DNA from: Heterobilharzia americana
Lineage: Eukaryota > Platyhelminthes > Trematoda > Strigeidida > Schistosomatidae
DNA length: 64,000 nt
Reading direction: 5' to 3'
NCBI GenBank assembly: GCA_944470555.2
Contig: OX104127.1
Location: 138,774,786 to 138,838,785 of the forward strand
Positions 29,201 through 43,100 of this stretch are shown here, one piece after another (the first letter of the stretch is position 1; every line of letters begins with the position of its first letter). The position numbers and the translations under genes are program-made. The notes under the pieces were generated by a model. The model had not been told where the DNA came from and searched no databases. It saw nothing but the letters and a program-made list of their open reading frames with translations.

Positions 29201-31142
29201 ACATTTGACAGGTGCGAAACTAGATAACCTCTACGGAGTAGATCAATTACTGTGAAGATAAGCATACCTAAGATTATGTGCGGGACGATATATACACACA
29301 TACACACACACAGACGTTTATTTACGATCTATCATATTAAATGTGCAGTGAATTGTTCCACCTCAAGTTGACGGAAACCAGAATAAGAGAAAATAACCGA
29401 CGAGTTATTTAATGATTTACTTGTATAGCTAGATACAGTATGATCAAGGAAGGTTAATACAAACTGAGTGTCCGAGTAGCCTTAGTCTAGCATCTGTGCT
29501 TAATCATAATAGTGAACCAAATATGTATGTGTATATTTGTAGAATGATGAAACATATTTAATTTGAAATGTATAAATTTAAATTAGTATGGCTTAGTATA
29601 AACAATATTTTCAAGCTATTGACCATTGTTATATTGTGATATTCACATTCTAAAATCTGATTGTTTATTTTCATATATGTTTAGATTAGAAAAAATTGCG
29701 AAATATCCACCCTGGTTTACTGGTAACAATAATAAACATCACATTATGCGATTGATGGTTTATTTGTCGCTGTATTTTAAGTTTGTTAATATATCTACTA
29801 CTACTAAGTTATCGAATTTAGTAGTGTGTTTATGCTACAGGCATATCCACACACACATACACACACAACATTCATACTTTTATCAGGATGATGAACTAAA
29901 AAAATACTGATGAGTGCATAAACCAGCTTATTGCAGTCAGCTGGTTGTTGCCAAGTTTTCTTATGCGTGTGATAATCGAGTGGCAGTGTGAACATATACA
30001 AACCTACAACTTTACCATGCATGGAATATGTTTAACTTAATTTTGTCATATCGTACTACTAAGTGGCATTCAAGTAGTAGAACACTACAATAGCGGTGGT
30101 ATAAGCCTGGCTATGAGTGGGTCAAATAGTTCAACTATGTTTACACCCCCTTGTCATCCGATTAGCAGCATCCGAAGGTCAAAGTGGATGATGCCTGGCC
30201 TACTTTTATCGTTAAGTAGTACATTTAATCGGTTTAGGGTACTATCTATGGTCTTAACTTGGTGACTGTCAACCAAAATGCTGTCGGATAATAGTAAAAA
30301 GCTCCACTCAGTTATGCAGATTTTAAACTTGAATCGAGAAGATGTGTACATCATTTTCAAACTGTAGACACCATTGAATATAATCAGTTTGACTAACTTG
30401 ACAGAATGTCATACTTTTAGTGAGTACAGTTGAAAGAAGACCAGGAAACCAGGGGTTGGAGACTTGTTTTCGTCTACTGTCAATCCATAAACCTTTCTAC
30501 ATATATAGATGTGGCTCATTGGCTTGGAGATTCTACCTTCAACCAACGGGTCCTGGGGTCCGGATGCCACTGCACCTTAGTCGGCCTGTACGACTCATGG
30601 CCTAGTACATAAACACGTAACAGGTTGAGATATTGCTTCTTCTCCCTCTATGTAAATATATCTTCTGGCAACTAAGGTTATATCACAGAGTCCGATGAAT
30701 AAATTTAACTTTTGAATATCACCTATATAAGTATAGAGAGGCATGATGGTTCCAAAACGAAACGAAAGGACGAAACGTACTCCAAAACCTTGTGCATACA
30801 AGTTCAGTAGGTGTAGTGGGCCACACCTTTTGTGTGAGGGATAGTGATACTACCTGGCTACTCAAACCTTGGTATGTGGGGCAGGGCTCGAACTAGTGGC
30901 CCACTAATTGAAAGTCATCTCCCTAAACCAATGAGTTACAGTTCTTCTACGCTGTAAAATAACAACAAATAAACATTTCTGTGCAAGCCAAATTGACTGG
31001 AAGTTTGCTCATAAAAGAAGAAAATATTTGTAAAATCCTAATGAAGTACAAAAGTGAATTTTTGACATTTCACAACCTCTTCTTAAAGGGGATTATGCAT
31101 TTTAAGCATGACAAAATCAAGTGATTCTCGCGTTTCGGTTTT

Positions 31143-31186
<44 letters not shown>

Positions 31187-34100
31187 TTTGCTAGTAATGA
31201 ACCCATTAACTATGAACTAGGAAGTTTTAATGTTCATAGCTGTGTTTCTGTTATGTTGAACAGGGATAATAGGCTCTTACGTTATATAACTGTCTTCATG
31301 AGTCCATCTCCAAACAAAAGAAGCCTTAGAAACCATCAGCACCAACAACGGTAGACAGGTTAGTAATTAAATTACACATAAACAAAAAGTGGTAAGTAAT
31401 AAATCCTTGAATAATAAATAATGTTTCCAGCTGATATAATAAAAAATTGGTTGCATTTTTAGAGCATAGAAATATCTAGAAATTTTCTAGGTTCATCAGT
31501 TAGTACCGATCATTGATTATATTTTGGTAGTTGTATATAATATTATTATTGAATACGTTTGTTTCTCTAGTCTAAGTGCACATTTTAATACAACTAGTTC
31601 TCTTAGTTAACATGGGTTTTTTTTTCTTTAGAAAATTACTCGTGTTTATATATCACCAAATAAGAGTGCATAATATGCTGGAAAGAAAACAACTAGTCTA
31701 CTACTACTAGCAGTATGGATTAGTATATCTTTGATATAAGATTTAGAAAAGGAAGGCATTAATTGACCAATTTAGAACAAATCAAAATGTACTATTACAT
31801 CAACCAATGTAAACTGAAAAACACTTTCTAAGACGGTCAAGCCTTAGACCATAGTGATAAAATGATGATAAATAATAGGCAGGTAGGAATGTAAGATATT
31901 CAATTTTTAGACTAAGATTGTAAACTGTATCAACTGATCATACACGCCAGGAACAATGTTAACTGTATTCGGTTTAGACTAGAAAACACGCTTGGAAGAG
32001 GTTAAACTGAGATATGGTATCAGTTCATGAAGTGTTCAACTGTTGTTTTGAACAGTGTAGGGAAATATAGACTTCCAAGGCTAGATTCTCAGTGATAGCG
32101 ATGGAAAACTCTAGAAGGTATGAGGTCATGATTCAACTTCAGTGGTGCGGATGCATCCACACACACACACACACACACACACACATTTTCATTTGACTGT
32201 TCATACCCAAATGGATCATTGTGGTATTCTTGCTTATTCTTTTCTCACAACTTTCTACCATTTTCGATTACTTTCTTCCTGATTTTTCTCCATCTTTCAT
32301 CTTAGCGCCTTCTACTGTCTTGAAGAGGTGTGGCAACATGTCCCATTACACAATAATACCAGATTCGATGTTGATGCTGACCGACTAACTGGAACACTGA
32401 TTTCCGATGTGCATGTTATATCCGATCAGCATAAGAATATTTTACTTTTGTTAACTTAACATCAGCCAAGGAGATTAAACGGTAGTACTGAGTAATCTGT
32501 ATAAATAAATAGGTTTCACCAGTTACTCTCGAAACTTCACCCTCTGTAATCAAACACAACGTAATTAGCATGTTTACTAGATCAAGAGATAAGCAATGGT
32601 TTGTGGTGTTTCATTTCGATTGAACACTATAGAGTAGTGGGGCTGTGGCTCAGTGGTTCAGCCAAGGTGACCGTCAACTAGCGAGACATAAATTCGAACC
32701 CTGCTCCAGTTGCGCTACCAAGTAGTATCATTAGCCCTCACACAATATGTGTAGCTCATTGTTAACTAGACGGATGTGCATAAGGTGGTTGAGTGAGTGT
32801 TGACTGTAAAATAGGGGCATCTGAGATACTTTAGAAAGTGAAAAAGAACCTCGGTTGTAATAGAATAGAATCGCTTTACATCTCAATTTACAAATAACAA
32901 CTATTGTTTTAGTGACAAGGGATACATATGTTGTTCTGTTATGCATATTAATCAGTCACTGGAGAATAACCCACTATCCATGTGCTTAATTATCACAGCT
33001 GACCAAATTCAACCAACTGTGCGCAATTTGGTCACTAAGCTAAATAACACCATAAAACATTATATTTATTGTTAAGTGGTTTATAGACAATTGGTGTAAT
33101 TCAGTCTAGATAAATAAGAAATTTAGACAAAGACTGATTGAGCGAAGAAATATATTTCTTTTCAATTAGGTCTTTATCTTGGGCTCTACACTAATATGCA
33201 TAGGTTTACAATTTAATCAAATTATCAATCACGTGGTGACGTTTCGGAAATAATGATGTAAATAATCAATAGAGTTACTAAAATTGGAAATATGAATATT
33301 GATAGAAATAAGAAGGGGAAGAGGTGTACAAAGTAAACCTAGAAGTTACATCATGTTGACGACACACAGTAATGAAAGTGGTCGACAAACTTCTTTTGGA
33401 TATAAAGGCTAGGTTTGTGAAGGTGGATTGCAATCGCCTTTGCTATGTGAAGTAACCGAGTTCGTAATCCATCAGGTAAATTAATTGGAATCTGATGGAT
33501 GATTTTGAAGGCTTTTCCAGTAACCATTTGATGTCCTCTGTCAACTAAGTGTGCAAGTATGGAGCTCTTTATGGCTCTAATTTGTCCCTTGTTCAACCAT
33601 GATGGGTGGTGCTCAGTAATTCGATGATGGAACTGCCTCATTGTATGCCCAATGTAACTAGCTCCATAAGAGCAGTTGAATTGATAAATGCACATAGAAG
33701 TGGCAGAATCAGGCAGTTTGTCTTTATTTCTTGAACCTAGAATCGGGCGGTTGTAGAGGGCGGGACATAATTTAGCGGCTGGGAATGTTATATGCAAAAC
33801 TCATTTTATGCGTTGTGTGATGATCTCACTGGCAATATAACTTAAATTCCAGCTTCAAGAAGATTTGCTTCTTAGGAACTGTTGGCATTGTTGTCTTAAC
33901 CCTCGTAATATTCATGTGCTTAGTTACAAACTTGTCAGGGTAGCCATTCCTACTAAGCAGATCATGTATGGTGGCGCACTCTTCCTTTATAGCATCCTCT
34001 GAGCTAATAGCTGAGGCACGGTATGCTAAGCATTTCACTAGGTTCCTTTTGTATTGGAGGGGTACAGTACTAAAGAAATTTCAGACACTTATCCATTTAG

Positions 34101-37100
34101 GGAAAAAAGAGGTGAATATTTCAGTGAAGAATAATGTTTTCTATTCTATGAACTGAGTTGATAGAAAAGACAATTTTTGTCTTCACTATAGTCATCTCTT
34201 TTTCCTATGATTAAATGGGTTTACTTCGATACTTGCACAACAGTTTATAAGCTATACACATAACAGAAACGAAGAGTATAGAAAAAAAAGTCAAACAGGA
34301 AGTTGATGAGCATAGGCGAACAAATTAAACTATACTAATTTACCTAATTCTAAATAAAAATAAGGCGTGAATAGAAAACTATTAATACGATAAATATAGT
34401 ATTATATCGTTAGATGGTTATAACTAGTGATTTCTACCATATATACACTTCTGAAGTCACTCAATAGAAAGCCCTGTCTGACTTACGGGTTTCCTACTTT
34501 CAGAAAACTAATATCCCATTAAAGATTCAAACGTGAGCTAACTCAGCCTAAAGCAGAAACTAATATAAGCTGTTCAAAAAACAAACTTAAAATTAAATTT
34601 TTGAGGGGGTTGTGGAGATTTGGAAATATTTCAAGTTGTTATTCATCGAAGACTGACATCAGTTGGAGGAACAAAGGAAACCTGGGAGCACTGGACAGCT
34701 GTTTCGTCCTAGTATGGGACTCCTCAGCAGTGTGCACCCACGACCCCACCAGCAGGGATCGAACCCGCGACCTTCAGGTTCCGCGACCAGCGCGTTACCA
34801 TTGAGCTAGCCACTGGGTCAGAATCCAATGCTCCATATTTCCAACTTCTGTTAGCTCACGATATAGCGCAAACCACCACCCAATGTCATCGTTGAGTATT
34901 TGTCCTCACGGCCATCAGGCTTTGACTCCACCGGTCACGACTTGTCATTGGAACTTCGGGAATACTTCTCGAAGCTAGTCACCAACGAGCACTAGTTCAA
35001 TTAAATTTTTTGAGGGGGTTGTGGAGATTTGGAAATATTTCAAGTTGTTATTCATCGCTGGCCGCGGAACCTGAAGGTCGCAGGTTCGATCCCTGCTGGT
35101 GGGGTCGTGGGTGCACACTGCTGAGGAGTCCCATACTACGACGAAACAGCTGTCCAGTGCTCCCAGGTTTCCTTTGTTCCTCCAACTGATGTCAGTCTTT
35201 GATGAATAACAACTTGAAACTTAAAATTAACATTTCCTAAAAACACTCTAATGATTTTATATTATTATCATTGTTATTATTATTACTCCTCACAATTCAA
35301 GTTGACATAACATCTATTCAAAAAGTGCAACATATGTCAGACCATGCAAGGTTCATTATGTAGGAATGTATGAATTCCCTTTCACATTTTTTAATAAGAC
35401 ATTAACATATTGGGTTTGAAGAATGACCTTGTAACGATCACTAAAAATACTACCACTATCAAAACAAAAAAAATTTTTTCAATACATTGATTGGCTTTCC
35501 AATTAGGTGATTTTTAAATTTAGCTGTTGTATTTGCTTCGTTTATCGATTGAATGAATTTTGAATTCATCTCACTGTCAATATCAGTTATCTCTATAAAA
35601 AAGTGGTATACGAATCATTTCGCCTTCATTTTTTTTCATTATCTAATCACATATTCGAAATGTACGTATATGTGTTTGTATAGAAATGAACAAAATAGGT
35701 GAGTGTTAACACTCAATCTATCAGCTTATTCAATATCGCATAGAACGCAGCGTACTTTATTTAACTCAATAAGTAACATTTAGATAGCGGCCGGATCGGA
35801 ACCAGAGACCACTGGGTTTCCAGCCCGGTGCTCTACCAACTGAGATATGGACCGGGTCGGGCCCAAAACCCGGTAGTCACTGGTTCGAATCCGGCCGCGG
35901 TCCGAATTTTCATCTCATCTTCGATCATCATACAGTAATAAAAATCGAATTAATTGTTCAACATAAAAAAGTACCTCAAGTTTAAGGTGAATAAATTTTC
36001 AGAATTGAATGTGAATTACAGACTGTAAGGAAGATCAATCTTCATTTTAAATTTGTCAATAATTGTGTGAATTATGCATAGATGAAGAATGTGATGTCAA
36101 AAGTAATAAGAAAGACATGAGAGTAGTCTTTAGTTTATTTGAAGACCAAGGGAGGAGTAACGTCTGAATACAAAGTTCATACTTGATCTGCTATGTTGGC
36201 GAGTTGCTCATAGGGTAATGCTTTAGAACATGGTGTATGCCACTAAAAGCTTTACTAGCATCTATGTGATGCCCTGTGTTTAGTAGGTGGTGGGTTAAAA
36301 TAGAACCTTTTACTGCTTTCGCTCCAACTTTTCTAAACCAAGCCGGGGAATGTTGTCGTATCCAGAGACACACCTGCTTCACCGTACATCCTATGTAACT
36401 TGTACCACAGTAATAGTTAAATTATTACATGCAAGATGAAGAGTTAAGATTAGGTAGGATATCTTTAGTCTGGAGTTGAGTATTGACCAACTACTAAAAC
36501 GTATGCAAAGGTGTCATGAGTAAAACGTTCTATTTACTCTTCTATTTAAGCGTTGTGATTAGATGTCATTAAAGATGTCTGATGTGAATTTTAACTGCAG
36601 AATCAGAGGTTTTTTCTCCAACTGTCATCAATTCACGTTTGGGATTAATGTGATCGGTGTTCAATTTGATGAACATTTCAAGATATCTGTTTTCATTTTA
36701 TAAGTTGCAGCAGTAAGATTGATCAAATATGAAATTTGTATTTATACGTTATTCCTCCTTTGGTCTTTATATCTTTCTTATTACTTTTGACATTATATGC
36801 TTCATTTATGCATAATTCACACAATTATTGACAAATTTAAAATGAAGATTGATCTTCCTTACAGTCTGTAATTCATATTCCATTTTGAAAATTCATTCAC
36901 CTCAAACAATTAATTCGATTTTATTACTGTATAACTTGATGAGAATTTATTGAAAAGTATATTCTTCTTTCAAATCGTTTTTTTTTTTAATATAACGTAA
37001 CTGTTACTTGAAATTTAATTCAGTTAGCTGTAATCTGTTATGTCACAATACAACACTAACTACATTAATACATAAAGCAATCGATAAAAGTAATGCATAT

Positions 37101-40100
37101 TTGTGGATACGTGTACGCTTGAATAAATGCGAAAGTGATTACCGCCAACAGAAACAAAAACAATCATGCTTAGAATTGTAGCATGAAAATGAAATGGTTA
37201 GAAATGATTACAAGTAGTATTCTCTAAATGATAATCAATATTGATAGATCACTTGTAAGTAGTACTAAGAACAACTGGCTCAATATTACGCAACTATTAG
37301 ACATGTTATATGATACTATCGGAGTTGACCGTTAACTTTTCCAACTGGACAATTATGTCTCAGTATTGCAGCAGATAAACCTTATCGATGAATAGATCAC
37401 AATAGGTGCAGAAGCTTGCAAACAAACTGCTCATTAATGACATGCTTGGAGATGAACATCCTGAAGTTCTAATGAAGAGCTGTGACTTGTCACGTCAACC
37501 AGTCGGAAGTGAAGCGTATGCTGACTGAAGACCTTGGCAGATAGTCATATTACATTGCGGATTGACAGACGTAGGAAACTGTGGGCTACTGAACACCGAC
37601 CCAGTAGCTGAATTCTTGACGCGTTCCCCAGGAGACCTGAAGATCCTGAGTTCAATCCCTGGCGGGATCATGGGTGCATGCTGTTGAGGAGTAGCATACT
37701 AGGACGAAACAGCTGTCCAGTGCTCCCAAGTTTTCAATGGTTTTCCAATCGATATCTATCCATGATGAATACTACCTTAAAAATATATCTATCTGTATAT
37801 TGTTATACTAACTAGCCTCTAAACCAGGTCCATTCTACATTGACCTTAAGGTAAACTGACGATAGCCTGGATCCACATACACCTTATGTTACACAGACAT
37901 AGTTGAATGCACATAAATAACAGTCTGATCATGGATAAGCAGCATTTCGATAATCATAGAAGTGAAATAATTCGGAATACCAAGGAATGTGCAACAGCGA
38001 TATAATTGTATTCCAGTATATCATAGGTATTTCATAAACAAAATGAAATTACTCTCATTTTAATAGTTCTGTTAGGCGCAACATTGATATAATTAGTGCA
38101 AGGAAAATCATCTTGGGGTTAGGTGTACTGTGTGCGTGCGTGTGTGTGTGAAGAGGGGTTCTTCGCCAGAAGACAACTAATAAGTGAATCATCAGTGGTG
38201 CAAACGATGACTGTCTAGCATAAATCCATGATGAATGCTAGAGTAAACTGATTTACAAAAGGCTATCCATCAACGCTTTAAAGAACGGTAAGACTAGTCA
38301 GATAGAAATTCAAAGTAGTGCAACGGAGGAAGAGAGACAGGCTCACAGAGAGGATGTAGGCAAGGCTAGATGGCAATGAAATTGAAATCCAGATCAGATT
38401 ATTCAGCTGGCCATAGGCGAATAAATGACAGAGAAGCTAGATCATAATACATTTATTTGTTTATCTAATTATTTATACTTTAATTGCATATATATTCAAA
38501 ATATGGCAAGTATTAGACAGCACAAAAATAATTTAGCTGACAATCGTGAACTGAATGATTTATCAGCAGCAATTAAATGGTTCTAGAGTTGAGATTGTGA
38601 AGAGAAAGATGAAATATCCAATGAACAGTACATGCATTGTATGCAAAGTATAAAATATATACTGTTAAATATCAAATAACAGCTACTGCTTTGTCTTTTT
38701 GCCAAATGAGATAAGTAGAAGTGGTTTAGCAGACTTGTATTACTGATATTGGGTGATGATTGAATAGGAAATGAAAACCTAGTTGGTGTCAGGATTAGAG
38801 CCAGCCGCTTTTGGGTTGTCACCCCGCCAACTTATCAGATCCAGAAGCTGTTGACCATACCTTAATTTCACTTTAATCGTCACCCAGTATCAATGTTTTA
38901 CTAATTATCAACAAAAAAGAGGGATAATTTCCACTACAATAATTTAATTTGGAGGTTTCTGGGGATTTATTTTTTGATTTCAGGTTTGTTTTCATCACTG
39001 ATTGACATCAGGGGAAATATTGGAAACTTCGGAGCACTAGACAGCTATTTCGCCCCAGCATGGGACTCCTCAGTGGTCCACACACCTATTTCGGGAATTA
39101 CCTCTCGAAGCGAGTCAGTAATGAACACTAGATTATTTCTATTTGGAGGTTCGAGGGGATTTATTTATTGATTTTAGGCTGGTATTTAAAATAGAAAAAT
39201 TGGAAACGTGGGAGCACTAGACAGCTGTTTCGTTCTATAAGAATGTTGAACTGTTTACTTTTCAAAACAACCGAAGGATTCGAAGAAGTATTGGAGGTTA
39301 GCATGATTTCCAAGTTTTATGCTGTCAAATAATCATTAGTGAACAACATATAAACACATATGAATGTATGGGTTACACTGATGACCTCTGACAACTACTC
39401 ACTAAAATAGACAAGGGTCTGTCTGTCTATTCAGATAAAATAAAGACCGATGCATTACTAGTACTACTCATTTGTACTGAAAGCTCTATCAAGGGATGCG
39501 TAAAAGAGTTTATCCGATCTAACTGTATCAGAAAGTAGCTTTCGTTTTTTTGTATAAGAGAAAAAAGACTTTCCTTATCACAGTACTGCAAAAACTCAAG
39601 TTAAAAAATGGTTTAAAAAAGCAATCATTTAAAGCATACCTGTGTATCTGGTTGACCTGGACCAATCACTGCTGCACCGCGTTTGACGACATCAGCAAGT
39701 TGTGTAATACGTTCAACTGCAATATGCGCTGTGGTAGCTAGTCGTGCTTGATCTTCACCAGTTCCGCTAACCAATGATTGAGTATCATCAACAAGAGCAC
39801 GTGCAGTACGAGCTATGCTTTCTCTAAAATCAAATCAGTCAGAATATAAGTGTGTTGTGAGTGAAGAGATTTATAGCATTCACTGTAAGATGCATCATCG
39901 CAAAAATGATATTAATGGTATTATCACTACAGTTGGATTCCTTATAATCTTCTTAATTCGTTACCTGGATGTGGTTATACTATAGACAACACTAAACAAG
40001 AAATTCACAAGTTCAGAACTAAGACATTAGGTGAAAAGATTTGGTATATGATGAAAATCAGATAAACCAACTTTACATTTCCCTCCATTATTCGGGTGCT

Positions 40101-43100
40101 ACCTACTTCTTCTGGTTCTGAAACCCTTCATAATAACAAATTAACAACTCATAGTGAGTGATGATTAAAGATGGAACGGAAACCTGGGTCACGTTAGGAC
40201 TCAAACCAGCAGCCTACAGACTATCGGTCTAGCGCTCCACCAACTGAGCTACAGCATCCATCTGCTAATCAGGTCCTAGCTTCACTGTAACCCTGAAGGA
40301 TTTTCCATTTGAATCCATAATACATAACTGTTTGTTCGTCGTAATCACATTGGTTACCCGAGCAGGTCTTCTTGTTTCAATCCCAATCGAAGTGAATTAG
40401 AAAGGGGGTGTTGTACTGCCTGTTAATAAGGCTATTTATCCAGGAAATTAACAACGAATAAATAGGGTAGGCGTCCACAGTCAGAATATTTGTCAAGTAG
40501 GCTAAAAAATCCTGTTGAGACGAACACACTGATTAATAACCAGTCCAATCGATGCTTAAATCTTGTTTTAGCTACACATTAGATCGCTTGTATTTTTACA
40601 CAGCTTGCATTCAATTCTTCAGTTCTCAGTAAAAAATAACGTTAGCAGTAAGACTTAGTCGAATGAAAGCGCATGCAGACAGTTGTGCTACACTTAAGTC
40701 CGGTAGTTGAACAAACTTTCAAAAGTATTGTGATGCATATAAACACTTATTTGTGACGATGTTGACTAGATCTCAGATGATGTGTGAAATGTGAGCTATT
40801 ATATCCATTTCTGAAAAAAAGGTATGTCAAGTGATGTTAATCTGATTTGTGAGATCTTTTTTATGTGATCCAGTTGAAGGATGCTTGCTGATGCTTCATT
40901 TACCCGTCAAATTGACTTCGTTTCTAAAAAGAAGTGGCTTAAATGGTTATCAACATTTTAAGTCATCAGCTGCTTGGGCAGAAGTTTCGGTTTTCGCCTT
41001 TTGTTTCATGGTACTGTGTGGTCAGGAAAAAACTTATTGGACAATTTTTTGCTACAATTGACCAATCAAAATAAACACTCAGCTTCTCACATAGTGGTTT
41101 TATATGTTGATGAAAACTATATAAATGATGCATTTTTGTCGAATAAAGTGTATTCCTTACAGTCTAGTCATAGGCTAGTCTTTGTTTTCTGATTTTTGCA
41201 GCTCAGTAAAGTATAGGGCTCTGAGGGATAACGGTCACTATTCGTATCCAGTCCAAGTATGTCATCACGTTATTATTATTATTCACTCAGTCACTTCAGT
41301 TTCAGTAGACTAACTCAACCTTTACCTCAAAATTGCTATTGAGAACTTGATTAGCACTTGCAAAATGACAGGTTATCTACTCTGTCTACCACGAGACAAG
41401 TGTATGATGTAATAAAAAGGTAAAATCTGTTCCCCCCATATGATTATGAAACGCAACTATTAACAAGGAGTTTCATATATGGGATAGCAAATTTCGTCGA
41501 AGGATTGTAGTCAGTGTAAAACCACCGGATGAATAGTTTTTTTAGAGAAGAACAAGTATTTCAGAGATTTCATTTTCAAAACTATACAAATCTATACATT
41601 TTTCTTGTGTTAAGATATGATGGTTAAAAGTGACTTGATAAATATGACAAGAAAATAGTGTCAATAAATAAGCTGCCACTAAAATCAAAAAACTGAGATG
41701 AACAGTTAAGATTAATCAAGATGTGACAAGAGTTGCGTAAAGATGACTAAGTTTCGTAACGTGAAAAAATATTTGGAAACTGAAGTGTGATTAGAAAGAG
41801 TATAGAATTGAGAATGAATAGTAAATTACATAAGAAGTAGTGTAAAAAGAAAGAGTTGATTTCGAAGACTGAAAGTGGAAGAGGTTGAACAATCTTATTT
41901 TGAGCATAAACTTCAGCTTTCCCTATTTGTGTGGGAAGAGCCTCAACAATGCAGAGAATACGGAAAAATAGTCTTTGGAAGATTTTTTTCATTTTATGAC
42001 TTTGAATGAAGAGATTACTGAGATAGGGTGACCCATGTTCACGACATGTTCAATTATAGTAGCTTTTATCGATCAACCACTATATCTTTGTTGCCATGCG
42101 GGATAGTGCTCCTGAACCTTTACGGATAACAGTCGCACCCAACAATCTATATACCTGGCTTCACAAGAGCAGGTGAATTAATATACACACAGAAGTGATC
42201 AGAGGTGAAAGTTTGTCTTTCAACTCGTTAGAAACCAATAGGTGACAGGAGAATACTAATCTAGGCATGGATGCAAAGAATGCTTGTCCTATACAGTTTG
42301 ATGTCCTCCTCTTTAGAATTTCAGCAACAAAACTACCTTTAAAATTTGGATTCATACACAGCATCTTGGCACGGTAGAGGGGTTCCGTTTACAACGTTTT
42401 CGTCTATACAACGTGATGGGAATCAATTTCCAATCAGAATATTTTGCTTAGAACAGAACTTTCCTATTTCAACACATAGGGGAGTGCAGATTTATTTAAT
42501 GTAAGTGGCAAGAGATGATTAGATTTGTTTGCAACTCATAAGTTGACCATTCCATATTAGTTTTCCATCAGCTCAATATCAAAAAAGTGGATTTTTGATC
42601 AATTGTTGAATTAGACGGTGAGTTTTCCAAAATTAGAGTTAATAGAGTTGATTAACTTTGTAAACTTGCACTGACTAGTTATCTTTTGTATAAGCATTCA
42701 CTACATATATCCATATATGAGATACTATTAGAGATAGAAGTATGGTGAAGAAAGTTTCTTGGGAGTGAGGAACGGGTGGATAAATGATATCAACTCATCA
42801 GGTAAGTTTAGTCTTAAAAGTATGCAATGGTCAGTTGTGATCCTTCAAAGAAGAAACAACAGTGATTCGAAACAATTAAGTCGTATATCTAAAACATCCA
42901 TTCGACTAGTACAACTTGACTAACTAACTCAGTTTTGAGTTGCTTTTCATCGTACAAAGTGTTTTAACCTTGAATTCAAGTGTTAATTATGAGTATTTCT
43001 AAGAAAGAAATGTAATTTTATTCAAATAGATGAAATTTTTTTTTGTTTTCAAAACTGTTAACTCTTCTTGATAAATCACTAAGGTAAAACTGAAATACAC

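Larger units (their letters stand above)
20864..39639. other. talin intron 6 (18.8 kb), repeat-rich
   Basis: The largest intron. It holds Sm-alpha-like and hammerhead-bearing units, three plus-strand RTE tails, one minus-strand RTE fragment, two Penelope-like endonuclease fragments, tRNA-like repeats and dinucleotide runs, listed separately. Stretches where I see nothing: 20880-23700, 25100-26400, 27590-28370, 29220-31140, 31190-32080, 32400-33340 except a weak tRNA-like piece at 32640-32725, and 37800-38940 except GT repeats near 38130. Confidence 0.75.

Noticed and set aside
31145..31186. Possible CRISPR-like or satellite array
   Set aside because: A simple CA dinucleotide run; no spaced repeats.
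40186..40259. Possible functional tRNA gene
   Set aside because: The anticodon loop lacks the usual U33, the acceptor arms do not pair well, and related copies occur within repeats.
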